Shown here: piece after piece, positions 17,708 through 27,076 of the stretch
Numbering within the stretch: position 1 is the first letter of the stretch
Layout: each line of letters opens with the position of its first letter
DNA from: Nocardioides dokdonensis FR1436
GTDB taxonomy: Bacteria > Actinomycetota > Actinomycetes > Propionibacteriales > Nocardioidaceae
NCBI RefSeq assembly: GCF_001653335.1
Contig: NZ_CP015079.1
Location: 2,852,001 to 2,916,000 of the forward strand
Length of the DNA stretch: 64,000 nucleotides
Direction: 5' to 3'
Position numbers and translations under genes: made by a program
Notes under the pieces: model-generated
The model's input: the letters and a program-made list of their open reading frames with translations, nothing else
Databases searched by the model: none
What the model was told of the DNA's origin: nothing

Positions 17708-18856
17708 GTGGTCTTCCCCCCGCTGCGCGAGGAGCTGCGCGGTCTGGCGCCGTACGGCGCGCCCCAGGTCTCCCTGGAGCGCGCCCCGGTCCAGCTCAAC
17801 ACCAACGAGAACCCCTACGGCCCGTCCGCGGCCTGCGCCGCGGACATCGCCGAGGCGGTCCGGCGCGCCGCGACGACGCTGAACCGCTACCCCGACCGGG
17901 AGCACGTCGAGCTGCGGGAGGCGCTGGCGGCGTACCTGTCGCGCGACACCGAGCCGACCCGCGGCTTCCGCGTCGACCCGGCGCAGGTGTGGGCGGCCAA
18001 CGGCTCGAACGAGATCATGCTGCAGCTGCTGCAGGCCTTCGGCGGCCCGGGGCGGCGGGCGCTGAGCTTCGCGCCGACCTACTCGATGTACCCCGAGTAC
18101 GCGCGCGACACCGTCACCGACTGGGTGCAGGGCCACCGAGAGGACGACTTCACCCTCGACCTCGACCGGGCCCGCGCGCTGGTGCTGGAGCAGCAGCCGA
18201 GCGTGGTGCTGCTGCCGAGCCCGAACAACCCCACCGGCACCGCGCTGCCGCCCGAGGCGGTCGGGATGCTGTGCGAGGCGGCCGCGTCCTACGAGCCGGG
18301 CGGGCTGGTGGTCATCGACGAGGCGTACGGCGAGTTCCGCCGCGCCGGCACGCCGAGCGCGCTCGAGCTGCTGCCCGAGCACCGCAACCTCGTGGTGACC
18401 CGCACCATGAGCAAGGCCTTCGCGCTGGCCGGTGCCCGGCTGGGCTACCTGGCCGCCGATCCGGCCATCTGCGACGCGATCCGGATCGTGCGCCTGCCCT
18501 ACCACCTCTCGGCGGTCACGCAGGCCGCCGCGCTGGCCGCCCTGCGCCACGCCCCCGAGCTGCTCGGCAAGGTCGACGACCTGCGCGCCGAGCGGGACCG
18601 CACGGTGGAGTCGTTGCGGGCCCGGGGGCTCACCGTCGCCGACAGCGACGCGAACTTCGTGCTCTTCGGCACCTTCGCCGACCGGCACGCCACCTGGGAG
18701 CAGCTCCTCGAGCGCGGCGTGCTGGTGCGCGAGACCGGCCCCGAGGGGTGGCTGCGCGTCTCCATCGGCACCCCGGAGGAGATGATGGCCTTCGAGGCCG
18801 CCCTGACCGAGGTCCTGACGCAGGACCCCCTGACCGAGGAAGCGAGCACCCCATGA
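17708..18856 (+). CDS. hisC: Histidinol-phosphate aminotransferase
   Basis: This PLP-dependent enzyme transfers the amino group from glutamate to imidazole-acetol phosphate. It has 382 aa and its GTG start lies 9 bases after hisD. Fold-type I motifs: [11 protein letters not shown] near the N-terminus, [35 protein letters not shown], and the PLP lysine in [17 protein letters not shown] (about residue 237). The C-terminal [15 protein letters not shown] holds the substrate-binding Arg. Its ATGA stop overlaps the hisB start. Confidence 0.96.
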   Translation: MVFPPLREELRGLAPYGAPQVSLERAPVQLNTNENPYGPSAACAADIAEAVRRAATTLNRYPDREHVELREALAAYLSRDTEPTRGFRVDPAQVWAANGSNEIMLQLLQAFGGPGRRALSFAPTYSMYPEYARDTVTDWVQGHREDDFTLDLDRARALVLEQQPSVVLLPSPNNPTGTALPPEAVGMLCEAAASYEPGGLVVIDEAYGEFRRAGTPSALELLPEHRNLVVTRTMSKAFALAGARLGYLAADPAICDAIRIVRLPYHLSAVTQAAALAALRHAPELLGKVDDLRAERDRTVESLRARGLTVADSDANFVLFGTFADRHATWEQLLERGVLVRETGPEGWLRVSIGTPEEMMAFEAALTEVLTQDPLTEEASTP

Positions 18857-19473
18857 GCCGCCCCACGAGCCGCACCGCACGCATCGAGCGCCAGACCAGC
18901 GAGTCCAAGGTGCTGGTGGAGGTCGACCTCGACGGGACCGGGCGCCACGACATCTCCACCGGTGTCGGCTTCTACGACCACATGCTCACCGCCTTCGCCC
19001 GCCACTCCCTGGTCGACCTGACCGTGCAGGTGGAGGGCGACGTGCACATCGACGCCCACCACACCGTCGAGGACGCCGCGATCGCGCTGGGCCAGGCGCT
19101 GCGCCAGGCACTGGGCGACAAGGTCGGCATCCGCCGCTTCGGCGACGCGACCGTGCCGCTCGACGAGGCCCTGGTTCACGCCGTCGTGGACGTCTCCGGG
19201 CGGCCGTACTGCGTGCACACCGGCGAGCCCGAGGGTCAGCAGTACGTCTCCCTCGGTGGCAGCGGCGTGGGCTACCTCGGCTCGCTGACCCGCCACGTCT
19301 TCGAGACGATCGCCTTCCACGCCCACGTCGCGCTGCACGTGCGGGTGCTGGCCGGTCGCGAGCCCCACCACATCGTGGAGACCCAGTTCAAGGCCTTCGC
19401 GCGGGCGTTCCGCGACGCGATCGCCCTCGACCCGCGCGAGACCGGCATCCCCTCGACCAAGGGCGCCCTGTGA
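18853..19473 (+). CDS. hisB: Imidazoleglycerol-phosphate dehydratase
   Basis: This 206-aa enzyme is the monofunctional HisB, without the phosphatase domain seen in enterobacteria. It starts at ATG 18853 (4-base overlap with hisC). Duplicated metal-binding repeats are visible as [19 protein letters not shown] and [18 protein letters not shown], with [13 protein letters not shown] upstream. The manganese-dependent enzyme dehydrates IGP to imidazole-acetol phosphate. The stop overlaps the hisH start (GTGA). Confidence 0.97.
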   Translation: MSRPTSRTARIERQTSESKVLVEVDLDGTGRHDISTGVGFYDHMLTAFARHSLVDLTVQVEGDVHIDAHHTVEDAAIALGQALRQALGDKVGIRRFGDATVPLDEALVHAVVDVSGRPYCVHTGEPEGQQYVSLGGSGVGYLGSLTRHVFETIAFHAHVALHVRVLAGREPHHIVETQFKAFARAFRDAIALDPRETGIPSTKGAL

Positions 19474-20123
19474 CCGGTCGCCCCCAGGTGGCGGTCCTCG
19501 ACTACGGCTCGGGCAACCTCCGCTCGGTGGTGCGTGCCGTCGAGCGCGCCGGCGCCGACGTGGTGCTCACCTCCGACTTCGAGACCTGCCTGGGCGCCGA
19601 CGGACTGCTGGTGCCCGGCGTCGGGGCGTACGCCGCGTGCATGGCCGGCCTGCGCGCCGTCAAGGGCGAGCGCATCATCGGGCGCCGCCTCGCCGGTGGT
19701 CGCCCGGTGCTCGGCATCTGCGTGGGCATGCAGGTGCTCTTCGGGCACGGCATCGAGCACGGGGTCGAGACCGAGGGCTGCGACGAGTGGCCCGGCCTGG
19801 TCGAGCGGCTCCAGGCCCCGGTGGTGCCGCACATGGGCTGGAACACCGTCGAGGTGCCCGAAGCATCGGTGATGTTCGCGGGCGTCGAGGGCGAGCGGTT
19901 CTACTTCGTGCACTCCTACGGGGTGCGCGAGTGGGAGCTCGTCACCAACGACCGCACCCGCGCACCGCTGGTCACCTGGGCCGAGACCGGCCCCGCCGAG
20001 CGCGGCGGGGACCGCTTCGTGGCGGCCGTGGAGAACGGTCCGCTGTGGGCCACCCAGTTCCACCCCGAGAAGTCCGGTGACGCCGGCGCGGCCCTGCTGC
20101 GCAACTGGGTCGCCACCCTCTGA
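19470..20123 (+). CDS. hisH: Imidazole glycerol phosphate synthase, glutaminase subunit
   Basis: HisH (217 aa) hydrolyses glutamine and feeds ammonia to HisF. Class I glutamine amidotransferase features are present: [21 protein letters not shown], the nucleophile Cys in [11 protein letters not shown] (about residue 85), and His/Glu in [12 protein letters not shown] (about 195-206). HSYGV and VPHMGWN match HisH rather than other glutaminases. The start GTG 19470 overlaps hisB. Confidence 0.97.
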   Translation: MTGRPQVAVLDYGSGNLRSVVRAVERAGADVVLTSDFETCLGADGLLVPGVGAYAACMAGLRAVKGERIIGRRLAGGRPVLGICVGMQVLFGHGIEHGVETEGCDEWPGLVERLQAPVVPHMGWNTVEVPEASVMFAGVEGERFYFVHSYGVREWELVTNDRTRAPLVTWAETGPAERGGDRFVAAVENGPLWATQFHPEKSGDAGAALLRNWVATL

Positions 20124-20148
20124 GGGCCGGCCAGAGGAGCATGCAGCC

Positions 20149-20478
20149 ATGAGCAAGGAGCGAGCCCGCCGGCGCGAGGCACGGATGCGCGAGCAGGCGT
20201 TGCTGACCGCGGCCCGCGCGAGCGAGGCGGAGCGTCGCGAGCGGCGTACGGCGCGGCGCAGGGCGCTCGCCTCGTGGCTGCCGCAACGCCGTCGTCGTCC
20301 CACCGGCATCCTCGCCGAGCGCGACCGCCGCCAGCGCGGCACCACGGTCGCGCTGCTCGTGCTGGTCAACGTGCTGGTCGCCCTGCTCACCGACGGCTGG
20401 GCGTGGCCGGCCCTGTCCCTCGTGGTCACCCTCCTGGCCGCCCCCGTCCTGCACACCCTGCTGTTCCGCCGCTCCTGA
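20149..20478 (+). CDS. Small membrane protein inside the his operon, function unknown
   Basis: The product has 109 aa; ATG 20149 follows an AGAGGAGC ribosome-binding site. The N-terminal 60 residues are extremely basic (many Arg, with MSKERARRREARMREQ at the start) and likely helical. Two hydrophobic segments follow (about 65-82, TTVALLVLVNVLVALLTDGW, and 84-104), ending LLFRRS. It sits between hisH and hisA with short gaps (25 and 24 bases), so it is almost certainly cotranscribed. I see no enzymatic motif and no known his function for it. Confidence 0.7.
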   Translation: MSKERARRREARMREQALLTAARASEAERRERRTARRRALASWLPQRRRRPTGILAERDRRQRGTTVALLVLVNVLVALLTDGWAWPALSLVVTLLAAPVLHTLLFRRS

Positions 20479-20502
20479 GCGGCCCCCACCCCGGAAGGCT
20501 CC

Positions 20503-21237
20503 ATGACCGACTACCTGCAGCTCCTCCCCGCCGTCGACATCACCGAGGGCCGTGCCGTCCAGCTCGCCCAGGGCGTGGCCGGCTCCGAGCGCGCGTACGG
20601 CGACCCGGTCGCCGCGGCGCGCCGCTGGCAGGACGCCGGCGCCGAGTGGCTGCACCTGGTCGACCTCGACGCGGCCTTCGGCCGAGGGCAGAACAGGGAG
20701 CTGCAGGCGGAGATCGTCGGCGCCCTCGACATCGACGTCGAGATGTCGGGTGGCATCCGCGACGACGAGTCGCTCGCCGCCGCGCTGGCCACGGGATGCC
20801 GTCGGGTGAACATCGGCACCGCCGCGCTGGAGCAGCCCGAGTGGTGCGCGAAGATCATCGCCGAGCACGGGGACCGGATCGCGATCGGGCTCGACGTGCG
20901 CGGGCGCACCCTGGCCGCGCGCGGCTGGACCCGCGACGGCGGCGACCTCTACGAGGTCCTGACCCGCCTGGACGCCGAGGGCTGTGAGCGCTACGTGGTG
21001 ACCGACGTCAACAAGGACGGGATGCTCCAGGGCCCGAACCTGCAGCTGCTGCGTGACGTGTGCGCGGTCACCGACCGACCGGTGATCGCCTCGGGCGGTG
21101 TCTCGACGCTGGCCGACATCGAGGCCCTGATGACCCTGGTGCCCGAGGGCGTCGAGGGCGCGATCGCCGGCACCGCGCTCTACGAGGGCCGCTTCACCCT
21201 CGAGGACGCGCTGGCGCTGACCCGGGGCACCGCGTGA
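20503..21237 (+). CDS. priA: Phosphoribosyl isomerase A (HisA/PriA type)
   Basis: This (beta-alpha)8 isomerase converts ProFAR to PRFAR in histidine synthesis. In actinobacteria the PriA form also performs the TrpF step of tryptophan synthesis. It has 244 aa. The N-terminal [23 protein letters not shown] and [16 protein letters not shown] are PriA-like; the catalytic Asp lies in PAVDI and in [15 protein letters not shown]. The phosphate loop is [12 protein letters not shown]. Whether this strain lacks a separate trpF cannot be seen here, so dual function is an inference. The GTGA stop overlaps hisF. Confidence 0.95.
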   Translation: MTDYLQLLPAVDITEGRAVQLAQGVAGSERAYGDPVAAARRWQDAGAEWLHLVDLDAAFGRGQNRELQAEIVGALDIDVEMSGGIRDDESLAAALATGCRRVNIGTAALEQPEWCAKIIAEHGDRIAIGLDVRGRTLAARGWTRDGGDLYEVLTRLDAEGCERYVVTDVNKDGMLQGPNLQLLRDVCAVTDRPVIASGGVSTLADIEALMTLVPEGVEGAIAGTALYEGRFTLEDALALTRGTA

Positions 21238-21995
21238 GCCTGTCCGTCCGCGTCATCCCCTGCCTCGACGTCGCCGACGGGCGGGTCGTCAAGGGCGTGA
21301 ACTTCCAGGGCCTGCGCGACGCCGGCGACCCGGTGGAGCTCGCCCGGCTCTACGACGCCGAGGGCGCCGACGAGCTGACGTTCCTCGACATCTCGGCCTC
21401 GCACGAGGGTCGTGCGACTACGATGGAGATCGTCTCGGCCACGGCCGAGCAGGTGTTCATCCCGCTCACGGTCGGCGGCGGCGTCTCCTCGGTCGCCGAC
21501 GTCGACCGGCTGCTGCGCGCCGGGGCCGACAAGATCGCCGTCAACACCGCGGCCATCCGTCGCCCCGAGCTGGTGGCCGAGATCGCCGACCGCTTCGGCA
21601 GCCAGGTGCTGGTCCTCTCGGTCGACGCGCGGCGGGCGCCCGGCACGGACTCCGGGTTCGAGGTCACCACGCACGGCGGGCGCCGCTCGGCCGGCGTGGA
21701 CGCCGTCGAGTGGGCGCACCGGGCGGCCGGGCTGGGGGCGGGGGAGATCCTGCTCAACGCGATGGACGCCGACGGCACCCGGGACGGCTTCGACCTCGAC
21801 CTGATCCGGGCGGTGCGCCGCGAGGTCACCATCCCCGTGATCGCCTCCGGCGGCGCCGGCGCTGCCGAGCACTTCGCGCCGGCCGTCGAGGTCGGTGCCG
21901 ACGCGGTGCTCGCGGCCTCGGTCTTCCACTTCGGCACCCTCACCGTCGGGCAGGTCAAGGACGCGCTGGCCCGGGGCGGTCACCCCGTCCGCTGA
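21234..21995 (+). CDS. hisF: Imidazole glycerol phosphate synthase, cyclase subunit
   Basis: HisF (253 aa) is the (beta-alpha)8 cyclase that pairs with HisH to make IGP and AICAR. It starts at GTG 21234, overlapping priA by four bases. Key motifs are [18 protein letters not shown] (catalytic Asp at about 12), [38 protein letters not shown], and [19 protein letters not shown] with the second Asp. It is the last his gene visible; no terminator was obvious after it. Confidence 0.97.
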   Translation: MSLSVRVIPCLDVADGRVVKGVNFQGLRDAGDPVELARLYDAEGADELTFLDISASHEGRATTMEIVSATAEQVFIPLTVGGGVSSVADVDRLLRAGADKIAVNTAAIRRPELVAEIADRFGSQVLVLSVDARRAPGTDSGFEVTTHGGRRSAGVDAVEWAHRAAGLGAGEILLNAMDADGTRDGFDLDLIRAVRREVTIPVIASGGAGAAEHFAPAVEVGADAVLAASVFHFGTLTVGQVKDALARGGHPVR

Positions 21996-22082
21996 GTCGC
22001 GTCCGCCACAAGCCGCCACGGACGGGACGTCGATGCGCCATGATGGGCGTCGACGTGCAGGCCAGAGATCCGGGGGGACCAG

Positions 22083-22862
22083 GTGGCACAAGAGCCAGCC
22101 GGTGACGATGCCTCCTCCGGCGACCACCTGACCTGGTCAGCGGTCCGGGCGCGCCCCACGGGGGAGCGCACGGAGCGGGCCCTGCCCTCCGACCTGATGC
22201 CGGGCTTCTCGGCCGCCCTCCACGCGCCCGAGGTGCCCGAGCCCGAGCCGGTCGCCGAACGTGCCGCGGTGCGTCGCGAGCGGCGTACGACGTGGGGGAT
22301 GCGGGTCGCCGCCGGGGTCTTCGCCGCCGTCGCGCTCGGAGGGCTGGTGAGCACCGACATCGGGGCCGGGCTCCGCGACGACGTGCTGGCCCGGCTGCCC
22401 GACCTGCTGGTCCCCGGCTCCTCGGATCCCGACGAGCCCGCCGCCACGCCCGACGAGCCGGGCGGCCGCACCGACGGCGGGGTGGTCGGCCGCGGCGCGC
22501 CGGTGCGCGCCGGCACGCTCCTGGAGCCGCAGGTCGCCCCGCCGACGACTCCCGGTGGGACAGCGGGGACCGGTACGCCGCCGCAGCCACCGGTGGTCGG
22601 ACCCCCGCAGCCGCCCTCGCCCCCGACACCTCCGACCCAGGGGCCCCCGCCGGTCCCGCCGCGCGGAGGGACCCTCTCGGGGGTGCTCGATCCGGCCGTG
22701 GCCGGGGTCGGCGGACTGCTCGACTCCGCGACCGGCGGCGCCACCGGACCGGTGACCGGTGTCCTGGTGCCGGCGACCGACGGGCTCACCGACCTGCTCG
22801 ACGGGATCGTGGAACCCGTCCTGGGGCTGCTCGGCGGCTCCGCGACCGGGCAGGGCCGCTAG
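22083..22862 (+). CDS. Proline-rich single-pass membrane protein, function unknown
   Basis: The 259-aa product begins at GTG 22083 shortly after a GGGGGGA stretch. Residues 1-75 are soluble and charged. One membrane helix follows (about 77-98, MRVAAGVFAAVALGGLVS). The outer part is rich in Pro, Thr and Gly, with a run of P-P-x repeats at about 150-195. The tail (GVLDPAVAGVGGLLDSATGG) is Gly/Leu-rich. I recognise no domain. Its stop overlaps the yaaA stop of the opposite strand by four bases. Confidence 0.6.
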   Translation: MAQEPAGDDASSGDHLTWSAVRARPTGERTERALPSDLMPGFSAALHAPEVPEPEPVAERAAVRRERRTTWGMRVAAGVFAAVALGGLVSTDIGAGLRDDVLARLPDLLVPGSSDPDEPAATPDEPGGRTDGGVVGRGAPVRAGTLLEPQVAPPTTPGGTAGTGTPPQPPVVGPPQPPSPPTPPTQGPPPVPPRGGTLSGVLDPAVAGVGGLLDSATGGATGPVTGVLVPATDGLTDLLDGIVEPVLGLLGGSATGQGR

Positions 22863-23638
22863 AGCTGGCGCACCACGACGTCGAGCTGGGTGCCCTTGGG
22901 TCCCGGCTCGCCGACCTCGACGTGCCACCCGAGGTCGCGCAGCGCCTCGGCCAGTCGGGCGGGGGTGCGCGGGTTGGCACCGTCCTCCAGCAGGGCGCGC
23001 ACCATCCGGCCCTTGGTGGCCTTGTTGAAGTGGCTGACGATCTTGCGGGTGCCGTCGACCTCGTGGAGGACCCGCACCGTCGCGACGCGGGCGGCGACGT
23101 CGGGGCCGGGACGCCAGAACGCGGCGTACGTGCTGGAGCGCAGGTCGACGAGCAGGCCGCTGCCGACCGCCTCGGTGACCGCGGGGCCCAGGGACTCGCG
23201 CCAGGTGCCCGCGACCGGGCCGACGCCGGGCAGGGTGGTGCCGCCCGAGAGCCGGTAGGCGGGGATGCGGTCGCCGGGGCGCACCATCCCGAAGACGCTG
23301 GAGACGACGGCGAGCCGGCCGGTCGCGCGGCGCCGGGCCACGGGGGAGAGGGTGCTGACGTCGAGGGCGTCGTAGACGACGCCGGCGTAGACCGCGTCGG
23401 CGCGGGCGGTGGGAGCGGCGCGCAGCCCGCGGTTGAGCTCGACGAGGTCGAGCTGGGTGCTGCCGACGTCGAGGACGCGGGCCGCCTCCTGCGGGTCGCC
23501 GGAGCACAGGTCGACCAGGGCGTCGAGGATGCGCTCGCGGGCCGGGGTGAGCGAGGGGTACGACAAGGAGCCCAGGTCGAGCGGCTTGCCACGACGCGGC
23601 GCGGTCTTCCCCTCGCTGGGGGGCAGCAGGATCAGCAT
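22859..23638 (-). CDS. yaaA: YaaA-family peroxide stress protein (DUF328)
   Basis: The 259-aa product starts MLILLPPSEGKTAPRRGKPLDL, the conserved YaaA N-terminus, and contains VYAGVVYDAL, VSSVFGMVRPGDRIPAYRL, LLVDLRSSTYAAFW and the C-terminal signature HFNKATKGRMVRALL. In E. coli YaaA lowers intracellular free iron during H2O2 stress and binds DNA. The gene diverges from the RNB exonuclease gene with only 21 bases between the start codons. Confidence 0.92.
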   Translation of the reverse strand: MLILLPPSEGKTAPRRGKPLDLGSLSYPSLTPARERILDALVDLCSGDPQEAARVLDVGSTQLDLVELNRGLRAAPTARADAVYAGVVYDALDVSTLSPVARRRATGRLAVVSSVFGMVRPGDRIPAYRLSGGTTLPGVGPVAGTWRESLGPAVTEAVGSGLLVDLRSSTYAAFWRPGPDVAARVATVRVLHEVDGTRKIVSHFNKATKGRMVRALLEDGANPRTPARLAEALRDLGWHVEVGEPGPKGTQLDVVVRQL

Positions 23639-23659
23639 GGTGGTCGTTATGGTGCCTCC

Positions 23660-25123
23660 ATGCCCAGCAACCGCGTGCTCCGGGTCCGGTCCGACGACGG
23701 CAGCGTCTCAGCTGACCGTCTGAACGAGGCGGTGCAGCGCCTGCGTGACGAGCTGGGGGTCACCCCGGACTTCCCGCCGGAGGTGGAGCAGGCGGCTGTC
23801 GAGGCGGCCCGGGCCCCCCGGCTGCCCGAGCTGGACCGGACCGACCTGCCGATGCTGACGATCGATCCGGAGGGCTCGCGCGACCTCGACCAGGCCATGC
23901 ACCTGGAGCGCGACGGCGACGGGTTCGTCGTGCACTACGCGATCGCGGACGTGGCGGCGTTCGTGAGCCCCGGGGACCCGGTCGACATCGAGGCGAACCT
24001 CCGCGGCGAGACGCTCTACGCGCCCGGCTCGCGGGTCCCGCTGCACCCGCCGGCGCTCAGCGAGGATGCGGCGTCGCTGCTGCCCGACCAGGTCCGGCCG
24101 TCGCTGCTGTGGACGATCCGGCTCGACGCCGAGGGCGAGGGCGTCGACGTCACGGTCGAGCGGGCCCTGGTGCGCTCGACGGCCCAGCTGACCTACGAGC
24201 AGGCCCAGGCGATGCTCGCGGACGGCTCTGCCCCCGAGACGCTGCGCCTGCTCGCCGAGGTCGGGCCGTTGCGGGTGCAGCGCGAGGCGGCCCGGGGCGG
24301 GGTGTCGCTGCCGCTGCCCGAGCAGGAGGTCGACGTCCGGGGGGAGCACTGGCACCTGACCTTCCGTGACCGGTTGCCCATCGAGGAGTGGAACGCCCAG
24401 ATCTCCCTCCTGAGCGGATTCGGTGCTGCGGACCTGATGGTCTACGCCCGGGTCGGGCTGCTGCGCACCCTGCCGCCGCCGGACCCGCGCGACGTCCAGC
24501 GCCTGCACCGCACGGCCCGGGCCCTGGGCATCGCCTGGCCGGCCGAGATGCTCTACCCCGACTTCATCCGGTCGCTGGACCCCACGCTGCCCGCCCACGC
24601 GGCCATGGTCGACGCCAGCACCCGCCTGCTGCGCGGCAGCGGGTACGTCGGCTTCGACGGCGAGCTGCCCGAGCAGCCGCTGCACGCGGCGCTGGCCGCC
24701 GAGTACGCCCACGTGACGGCGCCGCTGCGTCGGCTCGGGGACCGCTACGCGGGGGAGATATGCGTGGCGCTGTGCGCGGGGACCGCCGTGCCCGACTGGG
24801 TGCTGCAGGCCCTGCCGGGGCTGCCGGCGACCCTGAAGAGCTCGGCGCAGAAGGCCAGCTCCTACGAGCGCGGCGTGCTGGACCTCGTCGAGGCCGGAGT
24901 GCTCGAGGAACGGATCGGCGAGGTGTTCCCGGGCGTCGTCGTGGACGTCGACGAGAAGGACCCGACCAGGGGCTCGGTCGTCGTGCAGGAACCTGCCGTG
25001 GACGCGCGGGTGAGCAGCAACGGGGTCGACCTGCCGCTGGGCACCGATGTGCAGGTCCGTCTGGTGACGGCGGACGTGCAGGAGCGCCGGGTGGCCTTCG
25101 AGCTCGTCGCGCAGTCCGACTAG
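23660..25123 (+). CDS. RNB-domain exoribonuclease (RNase II/R family), short form
   Basis: The 487-aa product starts at ATG 23660, six bases after TATGGT (23648-23653), a probable -10, so it may be leaderless. The RNB catalytic core contains MLTIDPEGSRDLDQAMHLE with the metal-binding Asp residues, HYAIADVAAFVSPGDPVD, YAPGSRVPLHPPALSEDAASLLP and YAHVTAPLRRLGDRYAGE. The N-terminal cold-shock domains of RNase R are absent and the C-terminal part is a small beta-rich domain, as in the short actinobacterial RNB proteins. It would degrade RNA 3' to 5'. The frame is open far upstream, but that is antisense to yaaA. Confidence 0.9.
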   Translation: MPSNRVLRVRSDDGSVSADRLNEAVQRLRDELGVTPDFPPEVEQAAVEAARAPRLPELDRTDLPMLTIDPEGSRDLDQAMHLERDGDGFVVHYAIADVAAFVSPGDPVDIEANLRGETLYAPGSRVPLHPPALSEDAASLLPDQVRPSLLWTIRLDAEGEGVDVTVERALVRSTAQLTYEQAQAMLADGSAPETLRLLAEVGPLRVQREAARGGVSLPLPEQEVDVRGEHWHLTFRDRLPIEEWNAQISLLSGFGAADLMVYARVGLLRTLPPPDPRDVQRLHRTARALGIAWPAEMLYPDFIRSLDPTLPAHAAMVDASTRLLRGSGYVGFDGELPEQPLHAALAAEYAHVTAPLRRLGDRYAGEICVALCAGTAVPDWVLQALPGLPATLKSSAQKASSYERGVLDLVEAGVLEERIGEVFPGVVVDVDEKDPTRGSVVVQEPAVDARVSSNGVDLPLGTDVQVRLVTADVQERRVAFELVAQSD

Positions 25124-26343
25124 GTCCGCGCCTGCAGGTCTGCGGGCGGCGGCAGGCCGGGGGACCGGGATCGGTGCCGGTGACCGGTCGGGGTGATCGT
25201 CTCGACGACGTGCAGCCCCGGTGGCGCTCCGGGTTCGTGCACGGTGCGGGAGCGCCAGTCGGGGGCCTCCTTGGCCAGGTTGCAGGCCGCGCAGAGCCCC
25301 TGGCCGTTGTCGGCCTGGGTCAGGCCGTCGGAGGCCACCGCCGCGACGTGGTCGCGGTGGCGGACCGGCGCGTCGCACCAGGGGGTGCGACAGGTCTGGT
25401 CGCGCAGGTCGATGTAGAGCCGCAGGCTGCCGTCGAAGGTGCGGGAGCGGGAGTCCATGGCCACCAGCTGGCCCGCGCTGGTGGTGTAGAGGCGGCGCAG
25501 GGTGGCGTGGGCCCGGTCGACGGCGTCGGCGGCGAGGTCACGGCACAGCCCGGCGGGGATCGGGCCGTAGTCGTGCAGCCACCCGGGCTCGCTGCCGGCG
25601 CCGAGGAGGGTCTCGTCGGAGACGGTGAGGTGGACCGCCACCGGGACGGCCGGCACCTCGGGCGCTGTCTGGTCCCCGTCCTGCGACCGAGAGCCGAGGA
25701 TCGCCGCGACGAGCGTGTCGGCCATGACCTGGCCGCGCGAGCGCGGATCGCCCTGCGCCCGGGCGTGGTCGGCGGCGTTCTTCAGCACCGCCCAGCAGGA
25801 GACGCCCAGCGCCACGGGCAGCAGGGCGCCGAGGTAGCTCATGGTGTCGGGGGCCGGGCGCAGCGAGACGAAGCGGTTCTCGACCGCCTTGCGGGCGCGC
25901 TCCACGGCGGCGTGCGGGTCGAGGCGGTAGGCGATCGCCTTCGCGGCCGCGACCAGGCGGGCGTCACCCCAGCCCTCGGTGGCGCCGGGGTCGGCCATCA
26001 TCTCGGTGTCGACGACGCGACGGTGCTCGGCGGAGAGGCAGGCGGTCTCGCGAGCCAGCAGGGTGGCGCGCCACTCGTGGCAGCGCCCGGCCTCCATCGC
26101 GGCCAGGGTGTGCGGCATCTCGGTGACGAGCACCTTGGCCAGTCCGAGGTGTTGGGCGCCCCGGTGGGGTGACTCCCGGCGGGCGAGCGCGACCTGGGCG
26201 CCCACGCCGGCGCCCTGCCGCTCCGGGCGTACGCCGCTGCGGGCATGACGCTCACGGACCCGCCGGTCGAGCGCGGCGCTGAGTCGGGCCTGGCGTGCGG
26301 CGCACCGGGCCTTGAGCTCCTCGAGCTCGCGGATCTCGTCCAC
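25120..26343 (-). CDS. DUF222/HNH endonuclease family protein
   Basis: This is a member of the DUF222-HNH (13E12-like) family common in actinobacterial genomes. The DUF222 part contains EMPHTLAAMEAGRCHEWRATLLARET and LRLYIDLRDQTCRTPWCDAP. The HNH part follows as CRTPWCDAPVRHRDHVAAVASDG, QGLCAACNLAKEAPDW (C-x4-C, H-x-DH and C-x2-C ligands). The start is uncertain: GTG 26343 has a GAGG site and gives 407 aa, but the family often has more N-terminal sequence and the frame remains open into the antisense of the next gene. The C-terminal end overlaps the RNB stop by four bases. Function is unknown; these may be homing-type or DNA-repair nucleases. Confidence 0.8.
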   Translation of the reverse strand: MDEIRELEELKARCAARQARLSAALDRRVRERHARSGVRPERQGAGVGAQVALARRESPHRGAQHLGLAKVLVTEMPHTLAAMEAGRCHEWRATLLARETACLSAEHRRVVDTEMMADPGATEGWGDARLVAAAKAIAYRLDPHAAVERARKAVENRFVSLRPAPDTMSYLGALLPVALGVSCWAVLKNAADHARAQGDPRSRGQVMADTLVAAILGSRSQDGDQTAPEVPAVPVAVHLTVSDETLLGAGSEPGWLHDYGPIPAGLCRDLAADAVDRAHATLRRLYTTSAGQLVAMDSRSRTFDGSLRLYIDLRDQTCRTPWCDAPVRHRDHVAAVASDGLTQADNGQGLCAACNLAKEAPDWRSRTVHEPGAPPGLHVVETITPTGHRHRSRSPGLPPPADLQART

Positions 26344-26466
26344 GATCCCGGCCTCGGACAGCTCTTCGACCTGCGCCTCCTGGATCGCCCTCGCGACGTC
26401 CGGCGCCGGGCCGGAGATCGCGAAGGGGAGGAGGGCCAGGACAGACGTGGAGCTAGGTTCCAGGTC

Positions 26467-27000
26467 GTGGACGTCAGCGTGCTCGACAGTGACCAGGTGG
26501 ACGCTGCCGCCCGAGCGGCACTGCGCCAGCTCTGGCACCGAGCGTTCGGTGGAGGGTTCACGCAGGACGACGCCGACCACGCCTTCGGTGGTGTGCACGT
26601 CCTCGTACGAGTGGGCGACCGTCTCGTCGGTCATGCCAGCGCTGTCCCGCGGTTGATCAGGTTCGGCGACCAGCCGTGGCGCAGCGCCGGCTACGTCGAA
26701 GCGGTGGCCACCGACCCCGAGCACCAGGGCGCGGGCGTCGGTACGTCGGCCATGGAGAGGCTGCACGACGAGATCGCCGCTCGATGGGGCGTCGCGCTCC
26801 TGTCGACCGGACGCGCGACCGGCTTCTACGAGCTGCTCGGGTGGAAGCGATGGCTCGGGCTCTCGTACACCGAGACCCAGGCCGGCGTCGTCCTCGACGG
26901 TGAGCATGGTGGCCTCATGGTCTTCAGCCGCGACCCGTCGGCTCTGCCGGATCGCACGATGACCGTCACCTGCCAGGATCGACCCGGGGACGCGTGGTAG
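26467..27000 (+). CDS. GNAT acetyltransferase resembling aminoglycoside 2'-N-acetyltransferase AAC(2')
   Basis: The 177-aa product (GTG 26467) aligns by eye along its whole length with mycobacterial AAC(2')-I. Shared features are WHRAFGGGFTQDDADHAFGGVHVLV (family: [21 protein letters not shown]), SAGYVEAVATDPEHQGAGVG (acetyl-CoA loop), a FYELLGWKRW segment, and the C-terminal R-P-G-D-A-W. AAC(2') enzymes are chromosomal in actinobacteria and may act on peptidoglycan-related or other amines besides drugs. Whether this one modifies aminoglycosides is unknown. The head is antisense to possible upstream sequence of the DUF222 gene. Confidence 0.78.
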   Translation: MDVSVLDSDQVDAAARAALRQLWHRAFGGGFTQDDADHAFGGVHVLVRVGDRLVGHASAVPRLIRFGDQPWRSAGYVEAVATDPEHQGAGVGTSAMERLHDEIAARWGVALLSTGRATGFYELLGWKRWLGLSYTETQAGVVLDGEHGGLMVFSRDPSALPDRTMTVTCQDRPGDAW

Positions 27001-27051
27001 GCGACGAGCGCACGCTCACCGCACTGCTGGTGCGGCTCGGGTCTCCGCGAC

Positions 27052-27076
27052 CTGCCTCCTGGGCCTCAGGAGGCAG
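27052..27076. terminator. Convergent terminator hairpin
   Basis: CTGCCTCCTG (27052-27061) and CAGGAGGCAG (27067-27076) form a perfect 10-bp stem with a five-base loop. It lies between the converging acetyltransferase and lipoprotein genes and includes the lipoprotein stop codon, so it probably ends both transcripts. Confidence 0.75.

Noticed and set aside
22292..23659. An extended 943-aa form of the RNB protein
   Set aside because: The extra sequence is antisense to yaaA and overlaps another gene; ATG 23660 with TATGGT upstream gives the family start.
26344..26907. N-terminal extension of the DUF222/HNH gene
   Set aside because: It is antisense to the AAC(2')-like gene, which has strong family matches; the true start remains uncertain.
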